Positions 56,183 to 64,000 of a stretch of DNA of 64,000 bases are shown in pieces. Numbering within the stretch: position 1 is the first letter of the stretch; each line of letters begins with the position of its first letter. Below the pieces are notes generated by a model. The model worked only from the letters and a program-made list of their open reading frames with translations. It had not been told where the DNA came from and did no database searches. The stretch is from the NCBI GenBank assembly GCA_016702555.1, contig JADJDV010000004.1, forward strand, positions 124,001 to 188,000, given 5' to 3'. This DNA is from Burkholderiales bacterium (GTDB lineage Bacteria > Pseudomonadota > Gammaproteobacteria > Burkholderiales > Burkholderiaceae_C). The translations under genes and the position numbers were made by a program.

Positions 56183-59100
56183 TTACGCCACCTCGGGCGC
56201 AGGCGGTTTCACCCGGAACCAGGCCGCGTACATGGCCGGCAGCGCCAGCAGCGTGAGCGCCGTGGCCACGATCAGCCCGCCCATGATGGCGACCGCCATC
56301 GGCCCCCAGAACACGCTGCGCGACAGCGGGATCATGGCCAGCACCGCGGCGGCGGCGGTCAGCACGATGGGGCGCAGGCGGCGCACCGCGGCTTCGACGA
56401 TGGCGTCCCATGCGGGCACACCGCGCGCGCGGTCGGATTCGATCTGGTCGATCAGGATGACGGAGTTGCGCTGGATCATGCCCATCAGCGCGATCACGCC
56501 CAGCAGCGCGACAAAGCCGAACGGCCGGTTCAGCAGCAGCAGCGCCGCCGCCACGCCGGCGATGCCCAGCGGCCCGGTCAGAAACACCAGCATGGCGCGG
56601 CTGAAACTGTGCAGTTGCAGCATCAGCAGCGTGAAGACGATGAACAGCATGATCGGCACACCGGCGGCGATCGAGGCCGAGCCCTTGCTGCTTTCTTCCA
56701 CCGCGCCGGCCACCTGGATCTGGTACTGCGGCTGGCCGGCCTGCGCCCACTTGGCCTCCAGCGCGCGCAGCCCCGGCAGCAGCTCGTTCGTCACCGTGGC
56801 GCCTTGTAGCCCTTCCACCACGTCGGCGTTGACGGTGATGGCGTAGTCGCGGTTCTCGCGCCACATCACGCCGGGCTCCCACGTGAACACGGGCTTGGCG
56901 ATCTGCGTCAGCGGGATCGACTTGCCACTGGCCGTGGGCACATAGGCGTTGGTGATGTCGGTGATGGCGTCGCGCTCATCCAGCGGCTGGCGCAGCACGA
57001 TGTCGATCAGCTTGTCGCCCTCGCGGTACTGGCCGACCGTGCTGCCGCTCAGCATCACGCGGCCCGCCTGGGCGATCGACTGGCTGCTGACGCCCAAAGC
57101 ACGCGCCTTGTCCTGGTCCACCTCCAGCCGGATGGCCTTGACGGATTCGTTCCAGTTGTCGTTGACGCCGCGTGTGTTGGGGCTGTCGCGCATCACGGCC
57201 TTCACCTCGTCGGCGTGGGCGCGCAGTTGCGCCGGGTCGGGCCCGATCACGCGGAACTGCACCGGGTAAGGCACCGGCGGCCCGTTGGGCAGCAGCTTGA
57301 CGCGGGCGCGCACTTCGGGGAACTCGGCCGCCAGCAGCGCCGGCAGCGCCAGCCGCATCTGGTTGCGCGTGGCCAGGTCCTGCGGCACCACGATCAGCTG
57401 CGACACGTTGGTCTGCGGAAACACCTGGTCCAGCGGCAGGTAAAAGCGCGGCACGCCGGCGCCGATCCACTGCGTGACGCTGGTCACGCCGGGTTCGGCG
57501 CGCAGCCGTGCTTCGACGCGCTTGGCGACTTCTTCAGTGGCGGCAAACGACGTGCCTTCGGGCGACCACAGATCGACCAGGATCTCGGGTCGACTCGAAT
57601 CAGGGAAGAACTGCTGCTGCACCTTGCCCATGCCCAGCACGCCCAGCGCAAACAGCGCCACCGTGGCGCCGATGGTCAGCCAGCGATGCACCACGCACCA
57701 GCGCACCAGGCGGCGGAAGGTGTTGTAGAACGGTGTGTCGAACACCTCGTGCGGCTCATGGCGCGGCGCCTCACCGCTGTTCAGCCCCTGCGCGCGCGCC
57801 GCGGCCACGTGTGGCGGCACGCGCAGCAGCCAGGCGCCCAGCAGCGGCACGAACACCACCGACGCCACCCAGCTCACCACCAGCGCAATCACCGTCACGG
57901 CAAAGATGGCAAAGGTGTATTCGCCCGTCATCGACTTGGCGATGCCGATGGGCAGGAAACCCGCCGCCGTGATCAGCGTGCCCGTCAGCATGGGGATGGC
58001 GGTGATCTCGTAGGCGAAGGTGGCGGCGCGGAACTTGTCGTGCCCCTCCTCCATCTTGCGCACCATCATCTCGATGGCGATGATGGCGTCGTCCACCAGC
58101 AGGCCCAGCGCGATGATGAGCGAGCCCAGCGAGATCTTGTGCAGCCCGATGCCCCAGTACTGCATGGCCAGGAAGGTGACGGCCAGCACCAGCGGGATGG
58201 TGATGCCCACCACCAGGCCGGGGCGCATGTCCAGCGTCCAACGCCGCCACAGCGGGTGTTGCCCCGGCCGCTTGTGCAGGCCGAGCGACAGAAAGCTGAC
58301 CGCCAGCACGATCACCACCGCCTCGATCAGCACCTTGACGAATTCGTTGACCGAGGTGGCGACCGACTTGGGCTGGTCCTGCACCTGCACCATGTGCACA
58401 CCCAGTGGCAGCGTCCGCTCGATGCTGGCGCTGGCTTCTTTCAGCGCCTTGCCCAGCGCAATGATGTCGCCGCCCTTGGCCATCGACACGCCCAGCGCAA
58501 TCACCTCCTGCCCGTCGTGGCGCACCTTGACCTGGGGCGGGTCCACATAGCCGCGCTGAATGTCGGCAATGTCACCCAGGCGCAGTTGCGCGCCCGACGC
58601 ACCACGGATCGGCATCGCGCGCAACTGCTCGACGTCGTTGAACTGTCCGCCCACGCGCACCTGCACCACGTCCAGCGGCGTCTGCACCGCGCCGGCCGAT
58701 TCGACGGCGTTCTGCGCGCCCAGCTGGCCCAGCACCTGGTTCATGTCCAGGCCCAGCTGCGCCAGGCGCTTTTGCGAGACCTCGATGTAGATCTTCTCGT
58801 CCTGCACGCCGAACAGCTCGACCTTGGCCACGTCCTTCACGCGCAGCAGGCGCTGGCGCGCATCGTCGGCAAAGCTCTTGAGTTCGGCGTAGCTGAAGCC
58901 GTCGGACGACAGCGCGTAGATCACTCCATACACGTCGCCAAAGTCGTCGTTGAAGAACGGCCCCTGCACGCCCTGCGGCAGGGTGAAGCGCATGTCGCCC
59001 ACCTTCTTGCGTACCGTGTACCAGACCTGCTGCACATCCCTGGGCGGCGAGTTGTCCTTCAGCTGAAAGATGATCTGCGATTCGCCCGGCTTGCTGTAGC

Positions 59101-59404
59101 TGCGGATCTTGTCGGCGTAGGGCACCTCCTGCAGCGTGCGCTCGAGCTTGTCGGTGACCTGCTCGGCCACCTGCTGCGCCGTGGCGCCGGGCCAGTAGGT
59201 GCGCACCACCATCACGCGAAAGGTGAAGGGCGGATCTTCGTCCTGCCCCAGCTGAAAGTAGGCCGCCACGCCCAGCAGCATCAGCACCACCATCAGGTAG
59301 CGCACCAGCGCGGCGTGCTGAAGCGCCCAGCGCGACAGGTTGAAGCCCGGCTTGGGCTCGCTCGGCGCGGCGGCGCCGGCGGTGGGCGATGCGTGTTCGC
59401 TCAT
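56183..59404 (-). CDS. RND efflux pump permease (TriC/VexF-like)
   Basis: A 1073-aa inner-membrane proton/drug antiporter. Twelve-helix RND topology with two large periplasmic loops; first-helix region VRYLMVVLMLLGVAAYFQLGQDEDP, GATAQQVAEQVTDKLE, and helix 4 LGLLVDDAIIAIEMMVRKMEEG with the proton-relay Asp pair. The GQDEDPPF pattern places it in the branch of TriC and related pumps. It follows its fusion protein by 8 bp. No outer-membrane channel gene is in view. Confidence 0.94.
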   Translation of the reverse strand: MSEHASPTAGAAAPSEPKPGFNLSRWALQHAALVRYLMVVLMLLGVAAYFQLGQDEDPPFTFRVMVVRTYWPGATAQQVAEQVTDKLERTLQEVPYADKIRSYSKPGESQIIFQLKDNSPPRDVQQVWYTVRKKVGDMRFTLPQGVQGPFFNDDFGDVYGVIYALSSDGFSYAELKSFADDARQRLLRVKDVAKVELFGVQDEKIYIEVSQKRLAQLGLDMNQVLGQLGAQNAVESAGAVQTPLDVVQVRVGGQFNDVEQLRAMPIRGASGAQLRLGDIADIQRGYVDPPQVKVRHDGQEVIALGVSMAKGGDIIALGKALKEASASIERTLPLGVHMVQVQDQPKSVATSVNEFVKVLIEAVVIVLAVSFLSLGLHKRPGQHPLWRRWTLDMRPGLVVGITIPLVLAVTFLAMQYWGIGLHKISLGSLIIALGLLVDDAIIAIEMMVRKMEEGHDKFRAATFAYEITAIPMLTGTLITAAGFLPIGIAKSMTGEYTFAIFAVTVIALVVSWVASVVFVPLLGAWLLRVPPHVAAARAQGLNSGEAPRHEPHEVFDTPFYNTFRRLVRWCVVHRWLTIGATVALFALGVLGMGKVQQQFFPDSSRPEILVDLWSPEGTSFAATEEVAKRVEARLRAEPGVTSVTQWIGAGVPRFYLPLDQVFPQTNVSQLIVVPQDLATRNQMRLALPALLAAEFPEVRARVKLLPNGPPVPYPVQFRVIGPDPAQLRAHADEVKAVMRDSPNTRGVNDNWNESVKAIRLEVDQDKARALGVSSQSIAQAGRVMLSGSTVGQYREGDKLIDIVLRQPLDERDAITDITNAYVPTASGKSIPLTQIAKPVFTWEPGVMWRENRDYAITVNADVVEGLQGATVTNELLPGLRALEAKWAQAGQPQYQIQVAGAVEESSKGSASIAAGVPIMLFIVFTLLMLQLHSFSRAMLVFLTGPLGIAGVAAALLLLNRPFGFVALLGVIALMGMIQRNSVILIDQIESDRARGVPAWDAIVEAAVRRLRPIVLTAAAAVLAMIPLSRSVFWGPMAVAIMGGLIVATALTLLALPAMYAAWFRVKPPAPEVA

Positions 59405-59412
59405 GCGGGCCT

Positions 59413-60477
59413 TCAGCGCGATGCGGCAACGGCGGGCGCACCCGGCTCGCTTGCTGCGTTATGTATAGCTGCTGGCGCAGGTTGGGCGGGGGCTGACCCC
59501 GTCTTTGGCTGATAGACCGTGACCTTCTGCCCCGGCGACAGCACATGCGCGCCGGTGGCCACCACGCGCATGCCGGGCGTCAGGCCGGCGGCGATCACCG
59601 CCTCGTTGCCGTCGGCGCCGGCCACCTGCACGGCTTGCGCGCGCACCGTGCCACTGGCCGCGTCGTACACCCACACCGCGCTGCCCTGGCCCTGCTGCCA
59701 CAGCGCGCTGGTGGGCAGCTTGATCACCGGCTGGCCCTGTGCGCCGCTGTGCTGCGGCGTGACCGTCACGGTCGCGCCCAGCGGCGGCGCATTGCCCGCC
59801 AGGGCCACCTTGACGGCGTAGGTGCGCGTCACCGGGTCGGCGCTGGCCGCCACCTCGCGCACGCTGCCGCTCCATTGCGCATCGCTGGCCCAGGCGCGCA
59901 CCAGCATGGGCTGTCCCACGCGCACCGCCGCCACGCGGTCTTCGGGCACCGCAAACACCACGTCGCGCGGGCCGTCCTGCGCGATGCGCACCACGGGCGT
60001 GCCAGCGGCCACCACTTGGCCGGCTTCGGCGTCCACGCCGGTGACCACGCCGCTCACGTCGGCCAACAGCTGTGTGTAGCCGGCCTGATTGCCCTGCGAC
60101 GAGAGTTGCGCGCGCGCTTGGTCCAACGTGGCTTGCGCAGCCCTGGTGGCCGCATTCACTTGCGCGCGCGCCGCATCGGCCGCCAGCTGGTAGTCGCGCG
60201 CATCCAGTTGCGCCAGCAACTGCCCGGCCTGCACGCGCTGTCCCGGCTCCACCGCGCGGCGCACGATCTTGCCCGCGACGCGAAAGCCCAGGCGCGATTC
60301 GACCCGCGCGCGCACTTCGCCCGCGTATTCATGGCCCGACTGGTAAGCGCTTTCGCCCACGGTGACGAGCTTGACCGCGCGCACCGGCTCTTCGGGTGGG
60401 GGCGCCTTTTCGCAGGCCGCGAGCAGCAGGGCCGCCGTTGCCCACAAAACAGACGCGCGCATGAACGGCCGGCGCAC
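59413..60477 (-). CDS. RND efflux membrane fusion lipoprotein
   Basis: A 354-aa periplasmic adaptor. Signal ends ALLLAAC (lipid-anchored Cys). Lipoyl halves LGFRVAGKIV and GYTQLLADVSGVVTGVDAEAGQVV flank a short coiled coil (RAQVNAATRAAQATLDQARAQL); then the beta-barrel and membrane-proximal domains. The tail after VYQPKTG is low-complexity Ala/Pro. GTG 60477 is chosen because AGGAGG lies just upstream; ATG 60462 is the alternative. Confidence 0.92.
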   Translation of the reverse strand: MRRPFMRASVLWATAALLLAACEKAPPPEEPVRAVKLVTVGESAYQSGHEYAGEVRARVESRLGFRVAGKIVRRAVEPGQRVQAGQLLAQLDARDYQLAADAARAQVNAATRAAQATLDQARAQLSSQGNQAGYTQLLADVSGVVTGVDAEAGQVVAAGTPVVRIAQDGPRDVVFAVPEDRVAAVRVGQPMLVRAWASDAQWSGSVREVAASADPVTRTYAVKVALAGNAPPLGATVTVTPQHSGAQGQPVIKLPTSALWQQGQGSAVWVYDAASGTVRAQAVQVAGADGNEAVIAAGLTPGMRVVATGAHVLSPGQKVTVYQPKTGSAPAQPAPAAIHNAASEPGAPAVAASR

Positions 60478-60540
60478 CGCTCCTCCTGGCATCCACCGCC
60501 GATCGCTCTTCGTGCCCACGTGCGCCCCAAATAAGTTAAT

Positions 60541-60557
60541 GACTGACCGGTTAGTAA
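60541..60557. promoter_or_regulatory. TetR-type operator of the RND operon
   Basis: ACTGACC-GGTTAGT is a 14-bp near-palindrome (one mismatch) lying across and just after the -10 hexamer. The core is that of many TetR/AcrR operators of efflux genes. The repressor gene is not in the window. Confidence 0.68.
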
Positions 60558-60584
60558 TCTATGGAAAACCAGATTCGCTGTCAA
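60556..60584 (-). promoter_or_regulatory. Sigma-70 promoter of the RND efflux operon
   Basis: TTGACA and TAGATT on the minus strand, spaced by exactly 17 bp: near consensus. It drives the fusion protein and permease genes. Confidence 0.8.
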
Positions 60585-60634
60585 GCTGCGAATGCGGCGG
60601 TTGACGCTCACACAGGCACAATCCGCGCGCTGCC

Positions 60635-61495
60635 ATGCCTGCCGCCACGCCTGCCCCCATCGGCCACTACGAGAATTTCCCCGTGGCGTCGTGGCTGTGC
60701 CCGCCGCACCTGCGCCCACCGATCGCGGCGATCTACCACTTCGCCCGCACGGCGGACGACATCGCCGACGAAGGCGCAGCGCCACCCGATGAGCGCCTGG
60801 CCGACTTGGCCGCCTATTGTGCCGACCTGCACGCCATCGCCGCCGGCCAGCCGCCCTCGGTGCGCTGGCCGCAGGTGTTCGGCCCACTCGCGGCGCAGAT
60901 GCAAGCCTTCGCCCTGCCGCCGCAGCCGCTGGACGACCTGCTGTCGGCCTTCGCGCAAGACGTGCGCAAGACCGCCGCCGGCGAGACCTACGCCGACATG
61001 GCCGAGTTGCTCGACTATTGCCGCCGCTCGGCCAACCCGGTCGGACGACTGCTGCTGCACCTGTACGGCGTGCACGACGCACAGGCATTGCACGAAAGCG
61101 ACGCCATCTGCAGCGCGCTGCAACTGATCAACTTCTGGCAGGACCTGTCAGTGGACATGCCACGCGGCCGCTACTACCTGCCGCTGGCCGAGTGCGCCGC
61201 GCACGGCATCGTCATCGATGATCCGGCGCGGCAGTTTCCGACCCTGGCCGCCGATCCGGCCAGCCGGCGCCTGATTGCCACGCTGGCCGACCACGCGCGC
61301 CGCACCATGCAAAGCGGCGCACCGCTGGTGCACCGCGTGCCCGGCCGCGCCGGTTGGGAGCTGCGGGCCGTGGTGCAGGGCGGCCTGCGCATCCTCGACA
61401 AGGTCGCCACGCAGGGCCACCACACACTGGAGCGGCGCCCCACCATCGGCAAGGCCGATGCGCCGCGCCTGCTGTGGCGCATGCTGTGGATGTGA
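60635..61495 (+). CDS. hpnC: Squalene synthase HpnC
   Basis: A 286-aa trans-isoprenyl diphosphate synthase-like enzyme of the three-step HpnCDE squalene route; HpnC converts hydroxysqualene pathway intermediates. Start YENFPVASWLCPPHLRPPIAAIYHFARTADDIADEG (first Asp-rich motif) and INFWQDLSVDMPRGRYYLP (second motif) are diagnostic. First gene of the squalene block. Confidence 0.93.
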   Translation: MPAATPAPIGHYENFPVASWLCPPHLRPPIAAIYHFARTADDIADEGAAPPDERLADLAAYCADLHAIAAGQPPSVRWPQVFGPLAAQMQAFALPPQPLDDLLSAFAQDVRKTAAGETYADMAELLDYCRRSANPVGRLLLHLYGVHDAQALHESDAICSALQLINFWQDLSVDMPRGRYYLPLAECAAHGIVIDDPARQFPTLAADPASRRLIATLADHARRTMQSGAPLVHRVPGRAGWELRAVVQGGLRILDKVATQGHHTLERRPTIGKADAPRLLWRMLWM

Positions 61496-61558
61496 CACCA
61501 GGGCGCGCCCGCGTTGAGCCAGAATCGTCCGCCCATCCTCACTGCCCGATCGCCCCGC

Positions 61559-62737
61559 ATGAGTCCCGCCGCTTTCCAACCCTTGCACGCCGCCCTGCAA
61601 GCGCAGGTGCGCGGCGGCTTTCTGCCCGGCGTTTCCACCGCGCTGCTGCGCGGCCGCGAGGTGGTGGACCGCTTCGTCTGCGGCCAGGCCGACATCGAGA
61701 CGAACACGCCGCTGCGTGAAGACCATTTGTTTCGCGTGTTCTCCAACACCAAGCTGGTCACCTCATGCGCGGTGCTGCTGCTGGTTGAGCAGGGTCGGCT
61801 CGGGCTGGACGACCCCATCGAGCGCTATCTGCCCGAACTGGGGCAGCGCCAGGTGCTGCGTCCCGGCGCTACGCGCATCGACGAGGTGGAGCCGGCCCGC
61901 CGGCCGATCACGGTGCGCCACCTGATGACCCACACCGCGGGTCTGTCGTACGGCTTGTTCAACCCCGGCACACTGCTGAACGACGCCTACCGGCAGGCCA
62001 GCGTGCACCGGCCCACGCTGTCCAACGCGCAACTGGTGACCGAACTGGCACAACTGCCGCTGGCCTTTCATCCTGGCGAGCAGTGGGAATACTCGCTGGC
62101 CACCGATGTGCTGGGGCGCTTGATCGAGGTGGTCTCGGGCGACAGCCTGGGCCATTTCTTCTCGCGCTACATGTTCGAGCCGCTGGACATGGCAGACACC
62201 GCGTTCCGGCTCAGCGACGAGCAGTTCGGCCGCCTGGCCGGCCTGTACGTCGGGATGGATCGCACCGACCCCACCGTCCCCGGCCTGAAGCGCCTGCACG
62301 ACGTGCCCTACCCCGGCGCCTATCGCACGCCCGACATGCGCGAAGGCGGAGGCGGCGGACTGATCTCTTCGCTCGGCGACATGGTGCGCCTGATCCAGGC
62401 GCTGATGCCCGGCGGCCCCGGCTTGCTCAAGCCGCACACCCTGGCCGACATGGGCCGCAACCAGCTGCCGCCCGGCGTCTGCGTCCGCTTTCCGGACGTG
62501 CCGCTCAACCCCGGGCGCGTGTTCGGCCTGGGCTCGGCGGTGCTGGCCCGGCCCGGCCCGCTCGATCCCCCAGTCGCCGAGGGCGAGGTCAACTGGGGCG
62601 GCATGGCCGGCACCGTGTGGTGGATCAACCCGCGGCTGAATATTGCCGGCGTGCTGATGACGCAGCGCTATTGGGGTTCGGGGGATCCCTACGCCCTTGA
62701 ATTCAAGCGGCTCGCCTATCAGGGCCTCGGGCATTGA
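61559..62737 (+). CDS. Serine hydrolase of the beta-lactamase/EstB type
   Basis: A 392-aa esterase-like member of the class C beta-lactamase family. Active-site SxxK in FSNTKLVT (about residues 59-66), the Tyr motif YSLATDVLG, and the C-terminal WGGMAGTVWWINP strand. It probably acts on esters rather than beta-lactams. It is inserted between hpnC and hpnD on the same strand, which is unusual. ATG 61559 preferred to a TTG at 61514. Confidence 0.88.
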   Translation: MSPAAFQPLHAALQAQVRGGFLPGVSTALLRGREVVDRFVCGQADIETNTPLREDHLFRVFSNTKLVTSCAVLLLVEQGRLGLDDPIERYLPELGQRQVLRPGATRIDEVEPARRPITVRHLMTHTAGLSYGLFNPGTLLNDAYRQASVHRPTLSNAQLVTELAQLPLAFHPGEQWEYSLATDVLGRLIEVVSGDSLGHFFSRYMFEPLDMADTAFRLSDEQFGRLAGLYVGMDRTDPTVPGLKRLHDVPYPGAYRTPDMREGGGGGLISSLGDMVRLIQALMPGGPGLLKPHTLADMGRNQLPPGVCVRFPDVPLNPGRVFGLGSAVLARPGPLDPPVAEGEVNWGGMAGTVWWINPRLNIAGVLMTQRYWGSGDPYALEFKRLAYQGLGH

Positions 62738-62795
62738 CGCCGCACGGCCGCGTGGCACTCAGGTGGCGCCACGATCCGATGGGACAATCCGCCGC

Positions 62796-63638
62796 GTGAC
62801 CTCGCCGCAAGACTACGCCCAGCAGAAGGCCGCCGCCTCCGGCAGCAGTTTCTATTACGCCTTCCTGTTCCTTCCGCCCGACCGGCGCGCGGCCATCACC
62901 GCCTTCTACGCCTTCTGCCGCGAGGTCGACGACGTGGTCGACGAGGTCAGCGACCCGGGTGTTGCCGCCACCAAGCTGGCCTGGTGGCAGTCCGAGGTCG
63001 GCCACGCCTTCAGCGGCGCGCCGACGCACCCCGCGATGCAGGCGCTGATGCCCTGGACGGACCAGTTCGGCATCGAACCGCGCCACCTGCTGGCCGTCAT
63101 CGAAGGCTGCGAGATGGATCTGACGCAGACGCGCTACCTCGATTTCCCTGGGCTGGAAAAATACTGCCACCTGGTCGCCGGCGTGGTCGGCGAGGCCTCG
63201 GCGCGCATCTTCGGCCAGAGCGTGCCGCAGACCACCGAGTACGCCCATCGGCTCGGACTGGCATTCCAGCTCACCAACATCATCCGCGATGTCGGCGACG
63301 ACGCGCGGCGCGATCGCATCTACCTGCCGATGAGCGAGTTGCAACAGTTCGGCGTGAAGGCGCACGAGTTGATCGAGCGCAAGTATTCCGATCGCTTCAC
63401 GGCGCTGATGAAGTTCCAGGCCGAGCGCGCGCACCGCCTCTACGACGAAGCCCTGGCGCTGTTGCCGGCCGCAGACCAGCGCAGCCAGAAGCCCGGCCTG
63501 ATGATGGCCAGCATCTACCGCACGCTGCTGCGCGAGATCGAGGCCGACGGCTTCCAGGTGCTGCACCAGCGCATTGCGCTGACGCCCCTGCGCAAGCTGT
63601 GGCTGGCGTGGAAGATGCAGGCGCTGGGGCGGTTTTGA
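62796..63638 (+). CDS. hpnD: Presqualene diphosphate synthase HpnD
   Basis: A 280-aa enzyme joining two farnesyl diphosphates to presqualene diphosphate. Motifs AFYAFCREVDDVVDE (first DxxxD), TRYLDFPGLEKYCHLVAGVVGE, FQLTNIIRDVGDDARRDRIYLP (second Asp-rich motif). The start is GTG 62796. Confidence 0.94.
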   Translation: MTSPQDYAQQKAAASGSSFYYAFLFLPPDRRAAITAFYAFCREVDDVVDEVSDPGVAATKLAWWQSEVGHAFSGAPTHPAMQALMPWTDQFGIEPRHLLAVIEGCEMDLTQTRYLDFPGLEKYCHLVAGVVGEASARIFGQSVPQTTEYAHRLGLAFQLTNIIRDVGDDARRDRIYLPMSELQQFGVKAHELIERKYSDRFTALMKFQAERAHRLYDEALALLPAADQRSQKPGLMMASIYRTLLREIEADGFQVLHQRIALTPLRKLWLAWKMQALGRF

Positions 63639-63760
63639 GGCTTTTCTTGAACGCAAAGGGCACGAAGAGCGCGCAAAAGTCGCGAAAAACGCTGATCATG
63701 AAAATTGATCTTTCGCGTCTTTTGCACAGTCTTTGCGAATTTTGCGTTCAAAAGAAAGCC
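63639..63760. repeat. 122-bp imperfect inverted-repeat element between hpnD and hpnE
   Basis: Outer arms GGCTTTTCTTGAACGCAAA and TTTGCGTTCAAAAGAAAGCC pair over about 18 bp, and the interior arms (CGCGCAAAAGTCGCGAAA versus TTTCGCGTCTTTTGCACA) continue the symmetry, giving roughly 55-bp arms. It begins right after the hpnD stop and ends 5 bp before the hpnE ATG. AT content is higher than in the neighbouring genes. Confidence 0.75.
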
Positions 63761-63765
63761 GTTCC

Positions 63766-64000
63766 ATGAAAATCGCCATCATCGGCGCCGGCTGGGCCGG
63801 CATGGCGGCGGCGGTGCGAGCGGTGGAGTTGGGCCACGACGTCACCGTCTTCGAAGCCGCCCGCACCCTGGGCGGCCGCGCGCGCGGCGTGCCGCTGACG
63901 CTGCCCGACGGACGCGAGGTGATGGTCGACAACGGCCAGCACATCCTGATCGGCGCCTACACCGAATGCCTGCGCCTGATGCGCACAGTCGGCGTCGATC
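63766..64000 (+). CDS. hpnE: Hydroxysqualene desaturase-type FAD enzyme HpnE (cut by window end)
   Basis: The first 78 codons of an FAD-dependent amine-oxidase-fold protein: MKIAIIGAGWAGMAAAVRA (dinucleotide-binding GxGxxG), VFEAARTLGGRARG, VDNGQHILIGAYTECLRLM. This is the HpnE start, completing hpnC-hpnD-hpnE. Continues past the right edge. Confidence 0.93.
   Translation, partial: MKIAIIGAGWAGMAAAVRAVELGHDVTVFEAARTLGGRARGVPLTLPDGREVMVDNGQHILIGAYTECLRLMRTVGVD

Noticed and set aside
57215..59512. A 765-codon plus-strand frame opposite the RND permease gene
   Set aside because: Shadow of the efflux gene; His/Gln/Arg-rich with no domain.

Overview
The window is GC-rich chromosomal DNA, most likely from a facultatively denitrifying, PHB-storing betaproteobacterium of the Burkholderiales, probably Comamonadaceae. 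This rests on the gene set: nos genes with a Tat-exported NosZ, a class I phaC-phaA-phaB cluster, Bug-type and TRAP solute uptake, hpnCDE squalene genes, the tig-clpP-clpX-lon row flanked by tRNA-Leu, tRNA-Gly and tRNA-Cys, and a ribosome silencing factor with a long Lys/Ala-rich tail. The genus cannot be named from this view alone.

Layout. 1-5.8 kb: nitrous oxide reduction. A minus-strand unit reads DUF2946 protein > nosZ > nosR (nosR runs off the left edge). A divergent plus-strand unit holds a lipoprotein cytochrome c and nosX (ApbE flavin transferase). An FNR/DNR-type box lies between them. An intact IS630-family element (5.76-6.93 kb) sits just behind nosX. 7-15 kb: an SDR gene, a metallophosphoesterase, then a LysR-controlled plus-strand cluster of a diverged enolase-superfamily protein, a Bug binding protein, arylmalonate decarboxylase, acyl-CoA ligase and PaaI-type thioesterase. 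15-18 kb: convergent TRAP transporter dctQ-dctM-dctP, with dctM split by a frameshift. 18-29.6 kb: housekeeping genes (gloA, CYTH-CHAD, OmpA-like, chaC, pdxH, rng, maf, rlmH, rsfS, nadD, hemF, purD, yebC). 29.7-35.6 kb: HerA-like ATPase, upp, msrA, LysR with divergent gcdH, and a wrecked YefM-YoeB toxin-antitoxin pair joined to an IS5-type transposase remnant. 35.6-41.5 kb: phaB, frameshifted phaA, phaC, pgeF, maiA and a monooxygenase-fold protein. 41.5-45.8 kb: OmpA lipoprotein, MarR, Nudix, aat-bpt N-degron transferases, IclR and tRNA-Val. 45.9-49.4 kb: dnaQ, iscA, cupin, iscS and iscR with an IscR-type site, but no iscU. 49.6-56.1 kb: tRNA-Cys, tRNA-Gly, lon (heat-shock-like promoter), clpX, clpP, tig and tRNA-Leu. 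56.2-60.6 kb: RND efflux pump with its membrane fusion lipoprotein behind a strong promoter with an overlapping TetR-type operator. 60.6-64 kb: hpnC, a serine hydrolase, hpnD and the start of hpnE (squalene synthesis), with a 122-bp inverted-repeat element between hpnD and hpnE.

How the genes work together. NosX is expected to flavinylate NosR at its SGAT motif, and NosR supports electron flow to NosZ. The lipid-anchored cytochrome next to nosX is a plausible electron donor. The AMDase cluster looks like a small catabolic pathway for substituted malonates or related aryl acids: periplasmic capture by Bug, cofactor-free decarboxylation, CoA activation and thioester turnover.

The most notable points are the enolase-superfamily protein that lacks the usual catalytic lysine and one acidic metal ligand beside an AMDase with a fully conserved active site; the nos arrangement in which both NosZ and its neighbouring cytochrome carry a lipobox plus Ala/Pro linker; the isc cluster without iscU; and three frameshifts (dctM, phaA, yefM) in short GC tracts, which may be real decay or sequence errors.
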